From Serilophus lunatus (Eukaryota > Chordata > Aves > Passeriformes > Eurylaimidae), in assembly GCA_013399895.1 (NCBI GenBank), contig VXBA01004387.1, positions 1,100,298 through 1,164,297 on the forward strand: a DNA stretch of 64,000 bases, written 5' to 3'. A program made the translations under genes and the position numbers. Below, in pieces: positions 21,476 through 36,127 of this stretch. The notes below the pieces were generated by a model, which did no database searches, was not told the DNA's origin, and saw only the letters and a list, made by a program, of their open reading frames with translations. The number at the start of each line of letters is the position of its first letter. The first letter of the stretch is position 1.

Positions 21476-21774
21476 GAGCCAAGAAAAATCGATAGAAAAA
21501 TATTTTAAAACGTCAAAAGCACTGACAACACTTTCTCATCAATTTTTGTTCACTTTCTTCCACATGTCAGGAATAATTTCTTCAACTGTCTTAAGAAATG
21601 CTACCTTCAGCTGCTCTCAGGATAACTTGCCTAACTTTGCAATGTTTCACTGTGGAAACTTCACTCATGTCTCATAGCAGGATTCTGTTATTCAACACTA
21701 CTGAAATAATTGTTTCTAGTCCTCATATAAAAAATAAATTACAGTCTGCTCATTTAAAATCATCAACTGATAAG

Positions 21775-21803
<29 letters not shown>
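21775..21803. repeat. (TA)n microsatellite
   Basis: About 14 uninterrupted TA units inside the short intron between exons E and F. Confidence 0.96.
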
Positions 21804-21806
<3 letters not shown>

Positions 21807-21885
21807 CTAACATGTTGATGTAGCTCCATGTCCATGGAAGCATTTCAATGGTTAGTTCCCGTTCAGGCACATAAAAACTAATAGA

Positions 21886-21981
21886 ACTATATATATCTAT
21901 ATATAGTTGAATATATAATTATATATTATATTCTGTGTGTAATTCTCTGTTTATATATATATATTTGAAATATATATATTT
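21886..21981. repeat. AT-rich self-complementary repeat block
   Basis: Several TATATATCTATATATAGT-like and ATATATAATTATATATTATA-like stretches, then TATATATATATATTTGAAA twice. It lies about 180 bp on the transcript-downstream side of exon E. Confidence 0.9.
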
Positions 21982-22024
21982 GAAAAGGAAGGCTTGAACT
22001 TCCTATCAAGAGTCCTCTCCTTCA

Positions 22025-23023
<999 letters not shown>

Positions 23024-26000
23024 TTAAAGAAAGAAAAGAAAAAAATAAAATTGTGTAAATTAATTCTCAAAAGTTATCTCTTGCTTAACAGTAATTTTAA
23101 GATGTTACTTCAGAAATGGTAATTATCTGCAGTTCCCATAAGACTGGGCAGGATTTACAGGATTTTCTCAGTAATAGGTCCCAAATTCCCCTGGATCACT
23201 GAACATTAACTGGAAGAACAGCACTGGCTTCTAATGGAGAATTGGACCATTTAAAAGACCCAATATTGAACATTTGCATTCAACAGAAACAATTTCTGAA
23301 GTGAATACAAACATTTGTAATCCTGAATCCTTTGGGAATGAAAATACAGGTTCTGGGCAGGTCATTCCAAGTGGTTGATATCTTCTTGCATTTTCAAAAG
23401 GAAGCCAGGAATGAGCCCAACTGCTGCTCAGTTCTAACTCAGCACAGCACTGGTGAAGCCACAGGATAGGTGGGACATGGGCAGAGGGAAAACATGCAGA
23501 GGACACAAGGGAAGGGAAGGGAAAGGATGCACACTCATGAGCCACATGTTAGAACAAGTCAGGAATTATGTCATGGAAAAGCAGATTGAGAGACATTCCC
23601 TTCTGAAACTCCACTATGAGCATGGAGTAGATAGAGGGGTTTATATGGAAATTTTATATTACGTTCCATTGGAACATCCTGTGATGTCCCTCCTCACAGG
23701 AACCTGCAGGTACATTAACATTCTGCTTTGCAGAAACCCAAAACTATGTCCACAGCATTGCCCATTTCCTAATTCATTAACCAGGATTTCACCATTTCCT
23801 TAAGAGAAAAGTTGTTTGGGAAGGTCTTCCTTCCCCCTTCTTTCCCATGGTTTTAATTGAATTATTTTATATTTCTCTATTTCACTGCTACCTCTCCCTT
23901 CCTTTCCTTTTTTCTTCTATTAATGCCTTGATTTCAGCCTGTGATTACATCACCACATTAACTTGGTCAGTTTTAAGTAACATCCTTCAATTCTGAGAAG
24001 TGTGTGTATAAATATATGAATATGTGCAAACCCATTACTGCAAGTGTCACCATGGAATTAAGCAGCAGAAAAAAAATATTTCCAAACAGCAGAAAGCCAC
24101 TAAAACATTGTATAACTACAATGATAGTTAATTTATATTAAAAAAACACACACACACACTAATAAATCATACACATGGCAGGCTTATGGTCACATGTTTC
24201 AATTAGAAATTAAAACAAAAAAGCCCTTTTCAAAGGAATCCCATCACATTGACCAGAGTCCATGGAAAGATTCAGACAGACTTTGATGGCCTTGGATCAG
24301 AGCTGAAGCTCTTGTACATGTGGGAGAAGCTGGAATGTCCCAAAAGAGCAATTGCAATTTATAGTGAGTAACTCTGATATTGAACCACCACAAAGCATTT
24401 AATATCCAACTGTTAAACCTCCAGCTACACATGTCTGGGTCAGAAAGCTGCTCCCAAAAGTTCCTGACTGTAAATGCATCACCTTGCTTGCAGTGGCACA
24501 TCACCATCTATATTAGGACATTTAAATTGATACTTTCTAAGTGTTTATTAGCTGCTCATAAAAAATCAGAATAGATTTCCTTTACTTTGAAATTATCCTG
24601 TCACAGAAACAGTATTTTTAACCAAATCCTGTCCTGAGAACTATTGTAGCTCTCACTTTCCAAGCAGACATACACTAAAATTCCTTCAGAATTAAAACAT
24701 AAATGTATCCACTAATTAGAGCCTTGTCACTTCTACACTTCAATCACTAAATGATTGTTTCTAGTACAGGAGATTGTTCAGGACAGTGACACCATCAATC
24801 TGCACAAAGCAAACCACGAGCACAGCTCTGACTCAGCCACATTTATTTCCTCTTACAGAGAACCTACCTACACTCCTAATATTCTTAACGTCCTTAATTT
24901 TTACTCAACACAATCTGAGGTTCTTAAAATTATTTTCTGAGGTTAATGAAATAATTTCAAGTGAAAAAAAATCTGGGAGCAAATGTTATTCTCGGCTATG
25001 ACCTGGATTAAACTCCTACAGAGACACAACTGGCTCAGTCCTTTCAAGCCTTGAAGCACAAGTGAAACCTGGGACCTCTAACAGCACATTTTTGTTGGGC
25101 TCCTCACACTCTTTGTCCCAAAACCTGTGTTCAACCAAACACAGTTACAAACACCCTCAGAGGAAATGGTCTAAACTGGCTTCTATTTCCATCTTGTCTT
25201 TAAGATGTGCATCTTTCAAGGCAAGCACTTAAGTGGTGGTTTCAGTGCCAAAACATTTTTCCCTTGGAGGATGATGTTTTGTAGACAGAAAGATCAGACC
25301 TTGTAAAACACCATTTCTCCTGTGGTTAAACTCGGTCCTGCTGGAAAACAAAGGCAAACAAACAAAGAAAAAAAAACCCCAGTGCATCTATTGGTTTGGA
25401 CAGATTTCTGAAAATACTGCTGAGATGCCAACAAATCCCTTCTGAAATCTCTTGCAACTGAGGAAATGTTCATTTTACCACCATTTTACTTCACCTCTGA
25501 GTTTTCATCAATACATTCCAGCTCCAATTCTCTTCCTTCAGCAAACCTCCAAAGGCCAGTTATTTTCAGCAACAGTAATGCCATTAGCAAAATATATTTT
25601 CATGTCCTTGTGATATTTTAACAACTTGGAAACTATAAATCCTCCTTATTCTGCAGATGCAAACACCCTCTCTGCTTTATAAATGGTAACAAAACAATAA
25701 TGGGGAAGGAAGGTGGTGAATGACTTGTTTCTGCTCTGAACTCCTGCTCTTGCCTTGCTCTTGGCTTGTCAGCACTTCATCAATTATTCCAAGAGCTGAA
25801 ACTAAGGCACATTCGGCCTCACTTCTAAAAAGAGTTAATTTTAAAAGAATCTTCACAATGTAGCAACTTTGAAAAGATTGCACTGGAGTTTTCCTGGAAA
25901 GGGATGAGGGAAGAGAATCAGGTTGTTGGGAATCAACACTAAACCCAAGGCAGTGAAGCAAATGGGATGAAATCATTCACCCTTGGAATTTCAATCTTCA

Positions 26001-28418
26001 TTTACTTCAAACATTAGGAAGAACAGCACCACATTTAAGACACCAGGAGAATGAAAACAGCAGTTTACCTTTTCCTCTCTGGATCTACTCTGTGCAACTA
26101 CACCTGGAATTCAGTGAGACACAGCAGTATTTGTACCCCAATTGCAACTGTGCAGAATTCTATGCCAGGAACACAAGAGTAATAAACCCCCCTTTTAATT
26201 GCATAGCCCTTGTCCTGCTATAGATTTCCTAAAATTGAGGAATTTTAGGAAAATGTGCCTCAGGTGCAGAGATGTCACATCCCAGCAGTTGACAGCCACC
26301 TCCCCCTGCTCAAGTCAACAAAGTCACCCCCAAAAACCAAGTTAATCCCAAACCCCAGCTAAACACTGGAGCATTTGGGAAAACCTGTGTTGTTATTAAC
26401 CTTTCTGACACAATTTTGGGGGATTCTGTCCATTTGAAATGCAGAAGCACCAGGATGGAGATGCAGACGTGGCCATTGAGAAACACCCACGAGCATTTTC
26501 TACTGAAATGGCACCAAGAGAGATGGGAGGAAACTTAAAGAAGAAAATTAAGGCATCACTTTGTCAGAGCTTAAAAAGCCATGAAGAGACTCAGCACAGC
26601 ATGGAAGTTCTTTCATGTTGCCAACACAATAAGAGCAGATTAAGACCCACTGAAACTATTCAGTGCCACCACTTGTTGACTTTGTAATGCATCAAACTCT
26701 GCCATAACTTCTGTTCCTTAAAAAAATCATAACTAATGACAACATTTTAATGAGTTTACAATTTTAATTATTATTTTATTAATATTAATGCCATTAAAAT
26801 ATTTTGAAAATTGCAGGCAACTGTGAGAACCAGAGGCTGTGCAGTTCACAATGAATGTTCCTCAAAGACCTTTATGTCCCATAAAATTCTTTTGTCCCTT
26901 AAATGTATCTTTAAGTTCATAGTCAAATAAGTAGCATGACTTTTAAACATTGCATATTTATGATGTAAAGGAACTGCCTTATAAATTCAAATATTATAAA
27001 TCAAACTGTAGGAGTCTGAAAGGATTGAGAATCACTTTGATTTTATATTCCCAACAAATATATTCATAAAACCAAAAGCACTTATCCACAATTCCACAGG
27101 AAACCCACCAAAATGACTGCTGAAAGGAGTTTTATCTCCTCTACAAAAGCAGCAACAAAAGCATCAGGAGAAAAATACTGCATGAAATTTGTAATTGCAC
27201 ATAAAATTACCAAGAAAAAAAAAAAATCAATCTGCCTCAAAGCACATAAACTTCAATTCATTTATCACTGTGCCCAAAACAAGAAAACAAAGACATGTTT
27301 CCAGTTGTCACAGCAGGAAAAAGCAGGGAAAGCAATGGTGGGCTCCTTTATTCACCAGGCACTCAGCTGTCAAATCTCCACTCGTTTTGTTTACAGAATT
27401 TTAGGTCTCATTAAGACCTTAATGGAAACAACATGATTTCTTCCCCCACCCAAAGTGTGTTTTTTATCCTAATTTCTCTGTAGACTAGCAAGGACCATAT
27501 TTTTGAGCTAGCACTGGCATTAAACAAACCACAAAAGAGTCTTGTGAAAGACAGGCACCAATTTTGGAGCCCATTTCATATATTCCCCTCTTTAATCTCA
27601 GCCTTTTAATCTTGCCTCAATCTAAACTCATTTCTGGTTGACAACCACTTGTGCAGGGGGTGACAGACACAGCCTTGGCTGAGACAACCCACTGCCAAAA
27701 CTCTCCCTCCAGAGCCTTTGCAGCTCTCAGGGCATCACCAGGCAAAGCTCTGAGGTGCATCATAAACCAAAATGTAGAAATGGGGTTTAGGGAGATGCTT
27801 CAGGAACTAGAAATTCTCCAGGGATAAAGCAAAGCCCCTTCCCTTCCTTCAGTGGCTGTTTGGTGCTTTGGTTTCTGGCACAGCCCCATATCCCCCAAAA
27901 CTCTCCCCAGCCTCTCCCTAACAAGGTTTGTGTCCTAAGGAAGCTCCCAAGAAGTTCTTTCTGCTGAAGAGAATATTTTGACAGAGACATAAGAGGGGTG
28001 GTACATGTGGAACCAGCAGCAAAACCAAAGCCATATACAAACATTTCAGCAGGTACTGATAGAAACAGCTCATAAGTATCCTCAGCTAAATTCAAAACAA
28101 ACAGATAACCCCAAACCCACAAAAAAAACCCCAAAGAACTCCAAGCTAATTTCAATTTTCTAAGATGTTCCCACCTCTTCCATTCTTGCTGCCCAAAAGC
28201 TGGACCACCAAACCCCCCCACCCCATTACAAAATGGGGACTGGAGGTGTTGTAACATTGACCAGATACTGAACCAAGCTCCAACATCCCAAAACTTGTTA
28301 AAACTTGCTTTTGCTTCCATCTGCAGTCTTACAATACATGGCAATTTTTCACATTAAAGTGAAACCTCCCCCTAATTATTTCACATATCCCAATTTTAAT
28401 GGACCTGTTTCTCACAGC

Positions 28419-28478
28419 AGGGGGGTGGAATGAGATGATTTTGAAGGTCCCTTCCAACCCAAACCATTCTATAATTCT
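28419..28478 (+). mobile_element. CR1 3' terminus, antisense to BCAS3
   Basis: GGGGGGTGGAATGAGATGAT, then TTTGAAGGTCCCTTCCAACC and CAAACCATTCTATAATTC. This is the extreme 3' end of a CR1 tail followed by a T run; the rest is lost. Confidence 0.85.
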
Positions 28479-28666
28479 TTTTTTTTTCTCAGCTGTAATC
28501 AGTCTGGGATTTTTTCAGTGCCCATTTCACCTGTTTCACCTCTCTCACTGCAGTACTTCAGTGTCTACTCACTGCTAATCTGCCTTATTTTCCAGAGGTC
28601 ATCATCAGTGTTTTCTGTCTGTAAGCAACTTAGTGCTACAATAATAAAGGAAGCAATATAGAATTT

Positions 28667-28681
28667 AAAAAAAAAAAAAAA
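28667..28681. repeat. Poly-A tract
   Basis: 15 consecutive A on the plus strand; no processed gene sequence precedes it that I recognise. Confidence 0.95.
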
Positions 28682-28781
28682 GGCTTGCTTGGAAAGACAT
28701 TGCAATCATTTCTGCCCACTTAGAAATAATTTATTTTTTCAACTTCTCTGCTACTTAAAAATTAAATGTGCTTTCAAAGGT

Positions 28782-28808
28782 AAATAAATAAATATATAAA
28801 TAAATAAG
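28782..28808. repeat. (TAAA)n microsatellite
   Basis: AAATAAATAAATATATAAAT followed by AAATAA. Confidence 0.9.
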
Positions 28809-31800
28809 GGAATGCATTTCTTTGCAATGTTTGATGGTGGACACACATCCATAGTTTAAAAGTGAATTCATGTGGGTGGAAAACCTATGGATCAGCCATG
28901 CAGGTAAAGGAATGAAAACAAAAAATATTAATCCAAAATCCAAAAGTCTAAGCACAGAGTTATTTTCAGCAAGGACAGCAAATGGATTTTAGGCATGCTG
29001 GGTTTGAAGTGGGAACTCACCAGGGAGCTTTTATGGAAAAACATCCTGCTCCAAACAGGTAAGGTCTTCACAGAAAGGGGAAAAATGCACAGAAATTAGA
29101 TGACAACTCCATTCCCAACAAGTACACTGTACATCATGCTATTAAGATTTCTGCAGAAAGTAACCCCGAGAGTTTCTAGAACCACTCCTGATGCCCTGGA
29201 GGAGCTGCTGAGCTCCCACCCAGCAGTGCCCACGGGTGGGCACAGGGAAGGCATCCGTGCAAGCTGGGCCTGGGGCCACAGCTCAGCTGAGGGCTCCTCC
29301 CTCAAACTGAACCACAAATCTGAAGCAACAGCAGATATTGAAGCCAAAACTGAGAGGAAAATTAGCCTCCAACCCAACAGATCTGGGGGTGTTTGCCCTG
29401 AAATGCTGAAGGTCCGAGTGGGGCAGTTTTACAAATTTACTGAGAGGAGGCAAGTCCTGAGTAAAAACAATGACAGGTACAAGCACAGGCTCTTCAGGGC
29501 AATTGCTCAGCCCCTTTGCCAGCACAGAAACACACCATTAAATCCCAAATCTTCAGCAGCTGGATGACCCAGCAAATCTTCCTGCCCCACTTCAAAGCTT
29601 GCACGGATGCAGGAAAGGGAAACTTAACTTAGTTCCAATGTATTTGATGTCCAAATCACCAGATACAGGCCTGAGTGCTTTTGGCCACCCAACAATTTAT
29701 CTGCACCACCAGTTGATTTTGGGTTTTTTTTCCCAGTATTTTGCACAGTGGATGGTTTTTCAAGTGGTATCACCCCCATTAATCCGAGGGCATTTTTAAT
29801 GGCTATCTCCCTTTAAAAAGCCATTGCCATACTGACATTTGCATAAAACCTGAACAGGAGGCAAATTTAGAGCTACTCACATGCTCAAGGCTTCTTTGAG
29901 TCTCATTTGGGATGTAACATCATCCACCAAATCTCTGAATAATTGATTTTGTAAGTGCCAATGGCTCTTTTTTCTCGTTATCCTCTGACTCAGCTATAAA
30001 TTTTGGCCCCTTGAAACAGGTGAAATATTTTCAGGCAATGAATACCAGAAAAGGTGCAGCACACAAGGATGTATAAAGCACTCAGCCATAGCCCTTCACA
30101 ATTAAAAGAATACCAGCCTGATAAAAAAGGATTCAGTGAACTAAATCTGACACGAGCACAACACCAATGAATGAAGGGATCCTCTCGAAAAAAACATTTA
30201 GGTGAAGGTACAGACCCAAAATACATTCTTCAACATGCAAAGATGTAAAAATCCAATACAGAATAGAATATTGCAGAAAAAAACTCTATTTTAATTAGTA
30301 CTATCAGGCCTTTAACTACTTGTGTTTAATAAATGTTTAGTTAACACTTTGGGGGACAGAGTTCCAACCACTCCTCTAGACTATAATATATTATCTCTGA
30401 AAAGTGATGAAACCCAATTAAATTGTCTGAACTGTCTGATCTCCTACAAATTCAACACATCCAGGCCCTGAGTCAAAGGCTCTTCTAATGTCTCACCAGA
30501 AGATGTGCCCAGCACTCTTGCACTGCTTAAATATTTAATTGAAAGCTCAATCTCCTGCATAACCCACAGCCAACATAATTTAAAACACAAAATGTATCTT
30601 GTGCAAATCTGAAGAGTCATTGGAGAGTGGTCAGAATTCAATTTCTAAATTATGATCATGGACATTTTGGCAACTCCTTTTTTTTTTTTTCCCCTTCTCT
30701 GCCTCAGTGGTTCTGTCTGCAAACATCAGGCAAATGACACTTAGCTGAGCCCATTAGAACATTTCAGAAGATAACACAGGCTTTTTCTTTTTCCACAACA
30801 TACCACAGTGACCTGATTATACTTGCAAATGAACAAATTCTCTTTATTTTAATTACAAATTGAGCCAGGTGGACACACACGCTTCAACTGAAGGTTTTGG
30901 ATAGAAAATCTTGGATCATGAAGAAAATGTAATTACACTTCCAAAGACCACAGCAAAGAGTGAGAAAAACAACTTGGCATTTCCTTTCTGCTCACGAGAC
31001 CTCATTTTTTTAAAGATGACCAATTTTTTTCCCCTATGATACTTACATAAGCAATTGTTTGCCACTATTTCCTTCACATAACATGGATGGAATGCTAATT
31101 GAGAGTGAGAGAGACTCCACAAATTACAGGAGAACCCAACCTTGAAGAGACAGCACCAGATGGCAGCGCTCAGTGACAGGCAGCTCGTGGCCAGGGAGAC
31201 ATTCCAGAGGGAAAGCAGGGAGGGAAGGGCATTTCTGGCTCCAAATTCCAACAGAATTCTCCTCATTTCCTACCTGATTCTGAGTTTTAGCAAACTGGAA
31301 CCATTTTGATTTTGTGTGGCTGTTGAAGCTTTTAATAGGCTGTGCAACACCCATTTATTGTGACCCTCACACCATGTGGAGAATCCTTCCACAGTGACAT
31401 CTGACCAAACTTCAGTGCAAATAACTGCAGTTTGTATGAATTACAAATCACTGCAGCAGTTGTTTTATTACCAAAATGTATTATAAAGGCTAAAGGTGAA
31501 AAAACGTGTCTGAGAAATGTGCCAGAAAAGAGAATTTCCGACTTCAGAATTCTTCAATTTTTTTCTTGCTTTTTTCAGCCACTTTTTCCTACTGAACTGC
31601 ATCATGACATCATGATTTTGCACTCCTTATTTTTGTTTGCTTCAGGAGCAGAACCTGGGATAACTTTAACTCCCAGAGACAAAACCAAAGAGGTATCAGT
31701 GACTTTCTGTGCACAGAATATTAAAATGATAAAACTGCATCAGGCACTTTACCTACTTCCCTGTTTTTCACTGGGGGTGGAATGAGGGATGAGATGATGA

Positions 31801-34800
31801 AGGGATAGAGTTTCATGTGTAAAAACACACTGTCTGAATCTCCTGGCTGGAGAAGAGCAAGGTTTAGCCCTTTCCTGTAGGATACTGGATGTCTCTGTTT
31901 TGACAAGACCCAACTAATGCAGGTTCCATCCTGCTGTTCACCCCAGCAAGGATGAATTGGAGAGTGAGGTATGATCCAAATATCATGGCTGTGTCCCCTG
32001 AGGGACCTAAAACAAATGCTGCTGTCAGAGGAGCCAACTTGGACACGAGTTTTTCTTCTGGGGCAATTATTGCTTCTTTTCTTTCCCTCCTTCCTATAAC
32101 AGCTCATCCATGTCCCCACGTTCTTACCACAAGGAAACAAACTACAACTCATTCCACAAACACAAGGAACACTTAGAAAGTCACTGCAAAGCACAAAGCT
32201 GTCTTCTAGAATGTTCTGATTCACTGCCTTTTACAGACAACGAGATGGATCATACAGCTCTTCCCCTTTCAAATCTATAAGCTCTTTGTAAAAGAGCAAT
32301 GAATTAACCCATTCACCAGCCCTGACAGGGAATTCAGCATTACCATTAAAATTGTGAGAGGGAAACTGAGGCACAGATATATAAAGACTTATTAAATCCA
32401 GCTCTTGTGCTGTCTTGCATCCCCCTAATCTTTAAAACATCAGATGTTTCCTTCCTCATTAGTGTTAGAGCCCCTTTGGGAAAGCCTCCCTGCTCCCCAG
32501 AATGTGCTGACAGCACAAACTGCAGGAGAGCTGCTCAATGGGATGACAAAACAGAGGGATAAAAATTAAGTGCTTGATGGAGGTGTGGAAATTACAGTGA
32601 GAGACTTGAAAAAGCAAGGGAAGAAGCAGAGGGCAGGGAAGGAGGAAAGGACAGGGGATGCTCTGAGATACCTTGTGCTGAGAATGGGGATTGTATTCAG
32701 AACAGTGACATGTTCCAAAATCTACATGTTTGCAAAAAAAAAAAAGCATCTGTGATGAACAGCACAGTCATGACACAATTCCAGATTCCATCTTTCATTC
32801 CCATAGGGCTACAGGGAACACTTTTAAAAAATTTACTGCCATTCCACCTGTCAAGCAGCATGACATGCTCTGCAGCTCTGCTCCAGACACATGATATTAA
32901 GAGCACTGATCAGTCCTCCCAGTACCTGGAAAATATTTTGCTGTCTTGGATACCAGCAGAACAGAACCTGACTTTTTGGTTAATAAAACCTACAAGGCTC
33001 CACGAAGATGTTTAGTACTAAAGAAGAAAAAAAAAAAGCAAATAAACCAGACAAACCCAGACCTCTAATTGCACAGCATTTTAGCCTTGCTTTTTACTTT
33101 CAGAGATGCTCTGCAACAGATGAAATTTAGCATTTTTTAAAGCAACCCCACGAGAGGAAGGAGCAGTGAGTGTACAACCCAAGTGATCGTGGGCTCATCT
33201 CCCTCTCTGATCGCTGCACCATCACAAGGTTAAGCAGCTGCTCCCAAGGAAGAGCCTTGTTTCCTCGGAGCTGTGCTTGGAGGTGCTGCCCATGTAGGTG
33301 TAAATACATCTGTCTTTTGCCATTTGCAGTAATACATGCCTCCTCCACTCCTCCCAGTGAGGCAGATGGTCCCTGTCCTGTCGAAATATTACACTGCACA
33401 GCCTCGCAGTGCGATGTGTTTCCAGAAATACGAGGGCAGATGTTAAATATGTTAAACACACGCTTTGCCCCCTGGAGGTTTAAGTTAAGGCTGCTGTCTC
33501 AATTTGGTCATTTTAGGCATGCCAGGCTTCTTGGATCCGAGGCATTCCTCTTAAATCCCTGCTTTATAAACGCAGCTTTTCATGTTAATTTGGTGTGCTT
33601 TCATCAAATATTTTGGATGCAGAACAAATGAAGGAAGCTCTCGGCTTAAGTGTGACAGGGCTACGAGGGCTGTGCTGAAAATTATGATCCTCATTCATGA
33701 AAACTCTATTTACACAGCAGGGTATTTCCCATGACTGTTGTTTTCCCTCCCTTGCATAAGCCTCACTGAGCATTTTAAATGTAATTAGCTTTTAAAATCA
33801 CACAGAACGGGCCAGAGACAGTTTGTGAATAGTATAATTTACAGAAAAACTATGAATATGAACACTCTGAATATGTTTAAGGTATTTAAGCATGAAACAT
33901 TCAATAAAATAATGTAGACTTACTACATTTGCAATAGTTTTAGAAAGGCTTGCTGGCATCACCACAGCATTCAGGAAAAAGCCTTTCTAATGAACTTTGC
34001 AAGAATTACTACTGTAAACCAAGTGTTTTTTCCCATATCCTCCTCCTCCCCAGTGCTCCTACCACCTACCTTCCCTGGCAGGCCCTCAGCTGGGTTTTCA
34101 GTCTCTTTCTCTGCCTTGTCTCACTTGGTTTTAAGTGCCTATTCCAGTTCTGGGAGTCCAGATTTACATTTCTGTCCTTCAGTGGCAACACTCTTCAGGC
34201 TTTTGGTGTTTCCCCTCTTTGAGGAACTGCAACATCCTGCTGATCCCCCTGCACACCAAGCTCCCCCCGCATCACACCTTCCTCCCTGTCCTCCTCCTCA
34301 TCACACCTGTCCATGCTTTCCAAATTCACCTGAGCAGCAGCACAATCTTTTTCCCTCCCCTGTGTTTAAATTGTAAGCAGGAAAAAAAATTTTTAAAAAA
34401 GGAAGAACTAAGCAGCTGAAATGAATGTATGGAGGAAATTAAAGCCCAGCACAGCCCTCAGTTTCTTTGCTGTTTGCTAAGTTGCATTTACATTATCTGT
34501 GAAGTCCAGGAATTTATCTGCAGGCAGGTTCTGTGCTTTGGGCAACTGTGTGTTCATAGCTCACAATTTGGCTCAATGATCCCAACAAAATTCCTGTTTC
34601 CATCAGTAAGAGCAGGACTGGATTGTTGGATACATAGGTATAACAGACACACAGATCAGCTTCTGACTGTCCCCAAACAACAGCAGATTGTACAGGGTGT
34701 CCTGGACACTCAGGCACAGAATATGGGAATTACTGAGGGAGAGGGGGAACATCCACAAGCTCCTGCCTGAAAAAGAATTCCTGGTTCACAAAACTCAAGG

Positions 34801-35758
34801 TAAAATTCACCTCCTGAGCAAGGTTTGAGCAAGAAAGCACTAGAGCAAGGAAGGCAGTGCCTGCATTTGTCAAAAAGCAGGAAAATGTCAGGAAGCTGGA
34901 GGACTCTCAATTGTTTTGCCCAACTACACACCATGCTCCATCTATTTCCTTAAAAATGTAAAAGCCAACTGTAAATTAATGGGTCTATCAGACTTTTAAT
35001 TAGAAATTATTCAGGGCTTGAAATGATCAAAAACTGACCAGAAAAAAATATACTCATCACCCAGTAGTTTTATGTATTAATTGCAGCAAAAGACTTGTAG
35101 TTTAACAAAAGCATGAACTGTTGCACGGTGTCAATTAACTTGGAATTGTTACAGTTTATGAAGGTCACAAAATCTCCTCAGTTATTTTATGTATCTTTAG
35201 AGGAGCTTTTCCCCACAAATAATTCTGCAGTGCTTTCTCATGGCCCAGTGAGAAGTACCAAAGTGCAGCTGGCTCTGGAAGTCCACACGTGAATCACACA
35301 GTACAGAACAGTGGAACAGAGGAAAAATAAGGTCAAGGAAACAGGAGGATTAAGTTTTGCCTTTCTGCTCAACCTGGCTTACTGTCTTTCCAGTTCTGAT
35401 AGTCAAAAATCATTTCTGCTTGAAAAGGTTGGAAATGAAAATAAACAAACTTTTTTTTAAAAAAAGTAAAACCATATTTCATTCTGATTGAACACAGCTC
35501 TGCTTATGTTTCATTCCAATTCCTGGTGTGAAAGATTTTCCCAACTCACTCAAATGAATTTACAGAGACTTGTTTCCAGGTTTTTATTTACTTCTCTAAT
35601 GCTGGTTTTCCTGCCTCTTCTTCCCCCACCCCCTTCTGCTGCAACCAAACCACATACACTGGAATTAAAATCAGGAATACAACTAAATATCATCAGCAAC
35701 ACAAATTATTTCCACATGAGTTATAAATAAGGAGCTTCAGGAAGGTTTGTGCCACTTA

Positions 35759-36055
<297 letters not shown>

Positions 36056-36084
36056 TCAGATAGAACATAAAGGAAAATGGAAGT

Positions 36085-36127
36085 AGTATATAAGGGGATA
36101 TATATATAAGTATATATAAGGGGATAA
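36085..36127. repeat. Short direct repeat TATATAAGGGGATA
   Basis: Two copies of TATATAAGGGGATA separated by ATATATAAG-type sequence. Confidence 0.85.

Noticed and set aside
27787..28344. 185-codon minus-strand ORF
   Set aside because: Low-complexity, Trp/Gly-rich translation with no family resemblance; it lies in the intron between exons C and D and has no splice logic connecting it to BCAS3.
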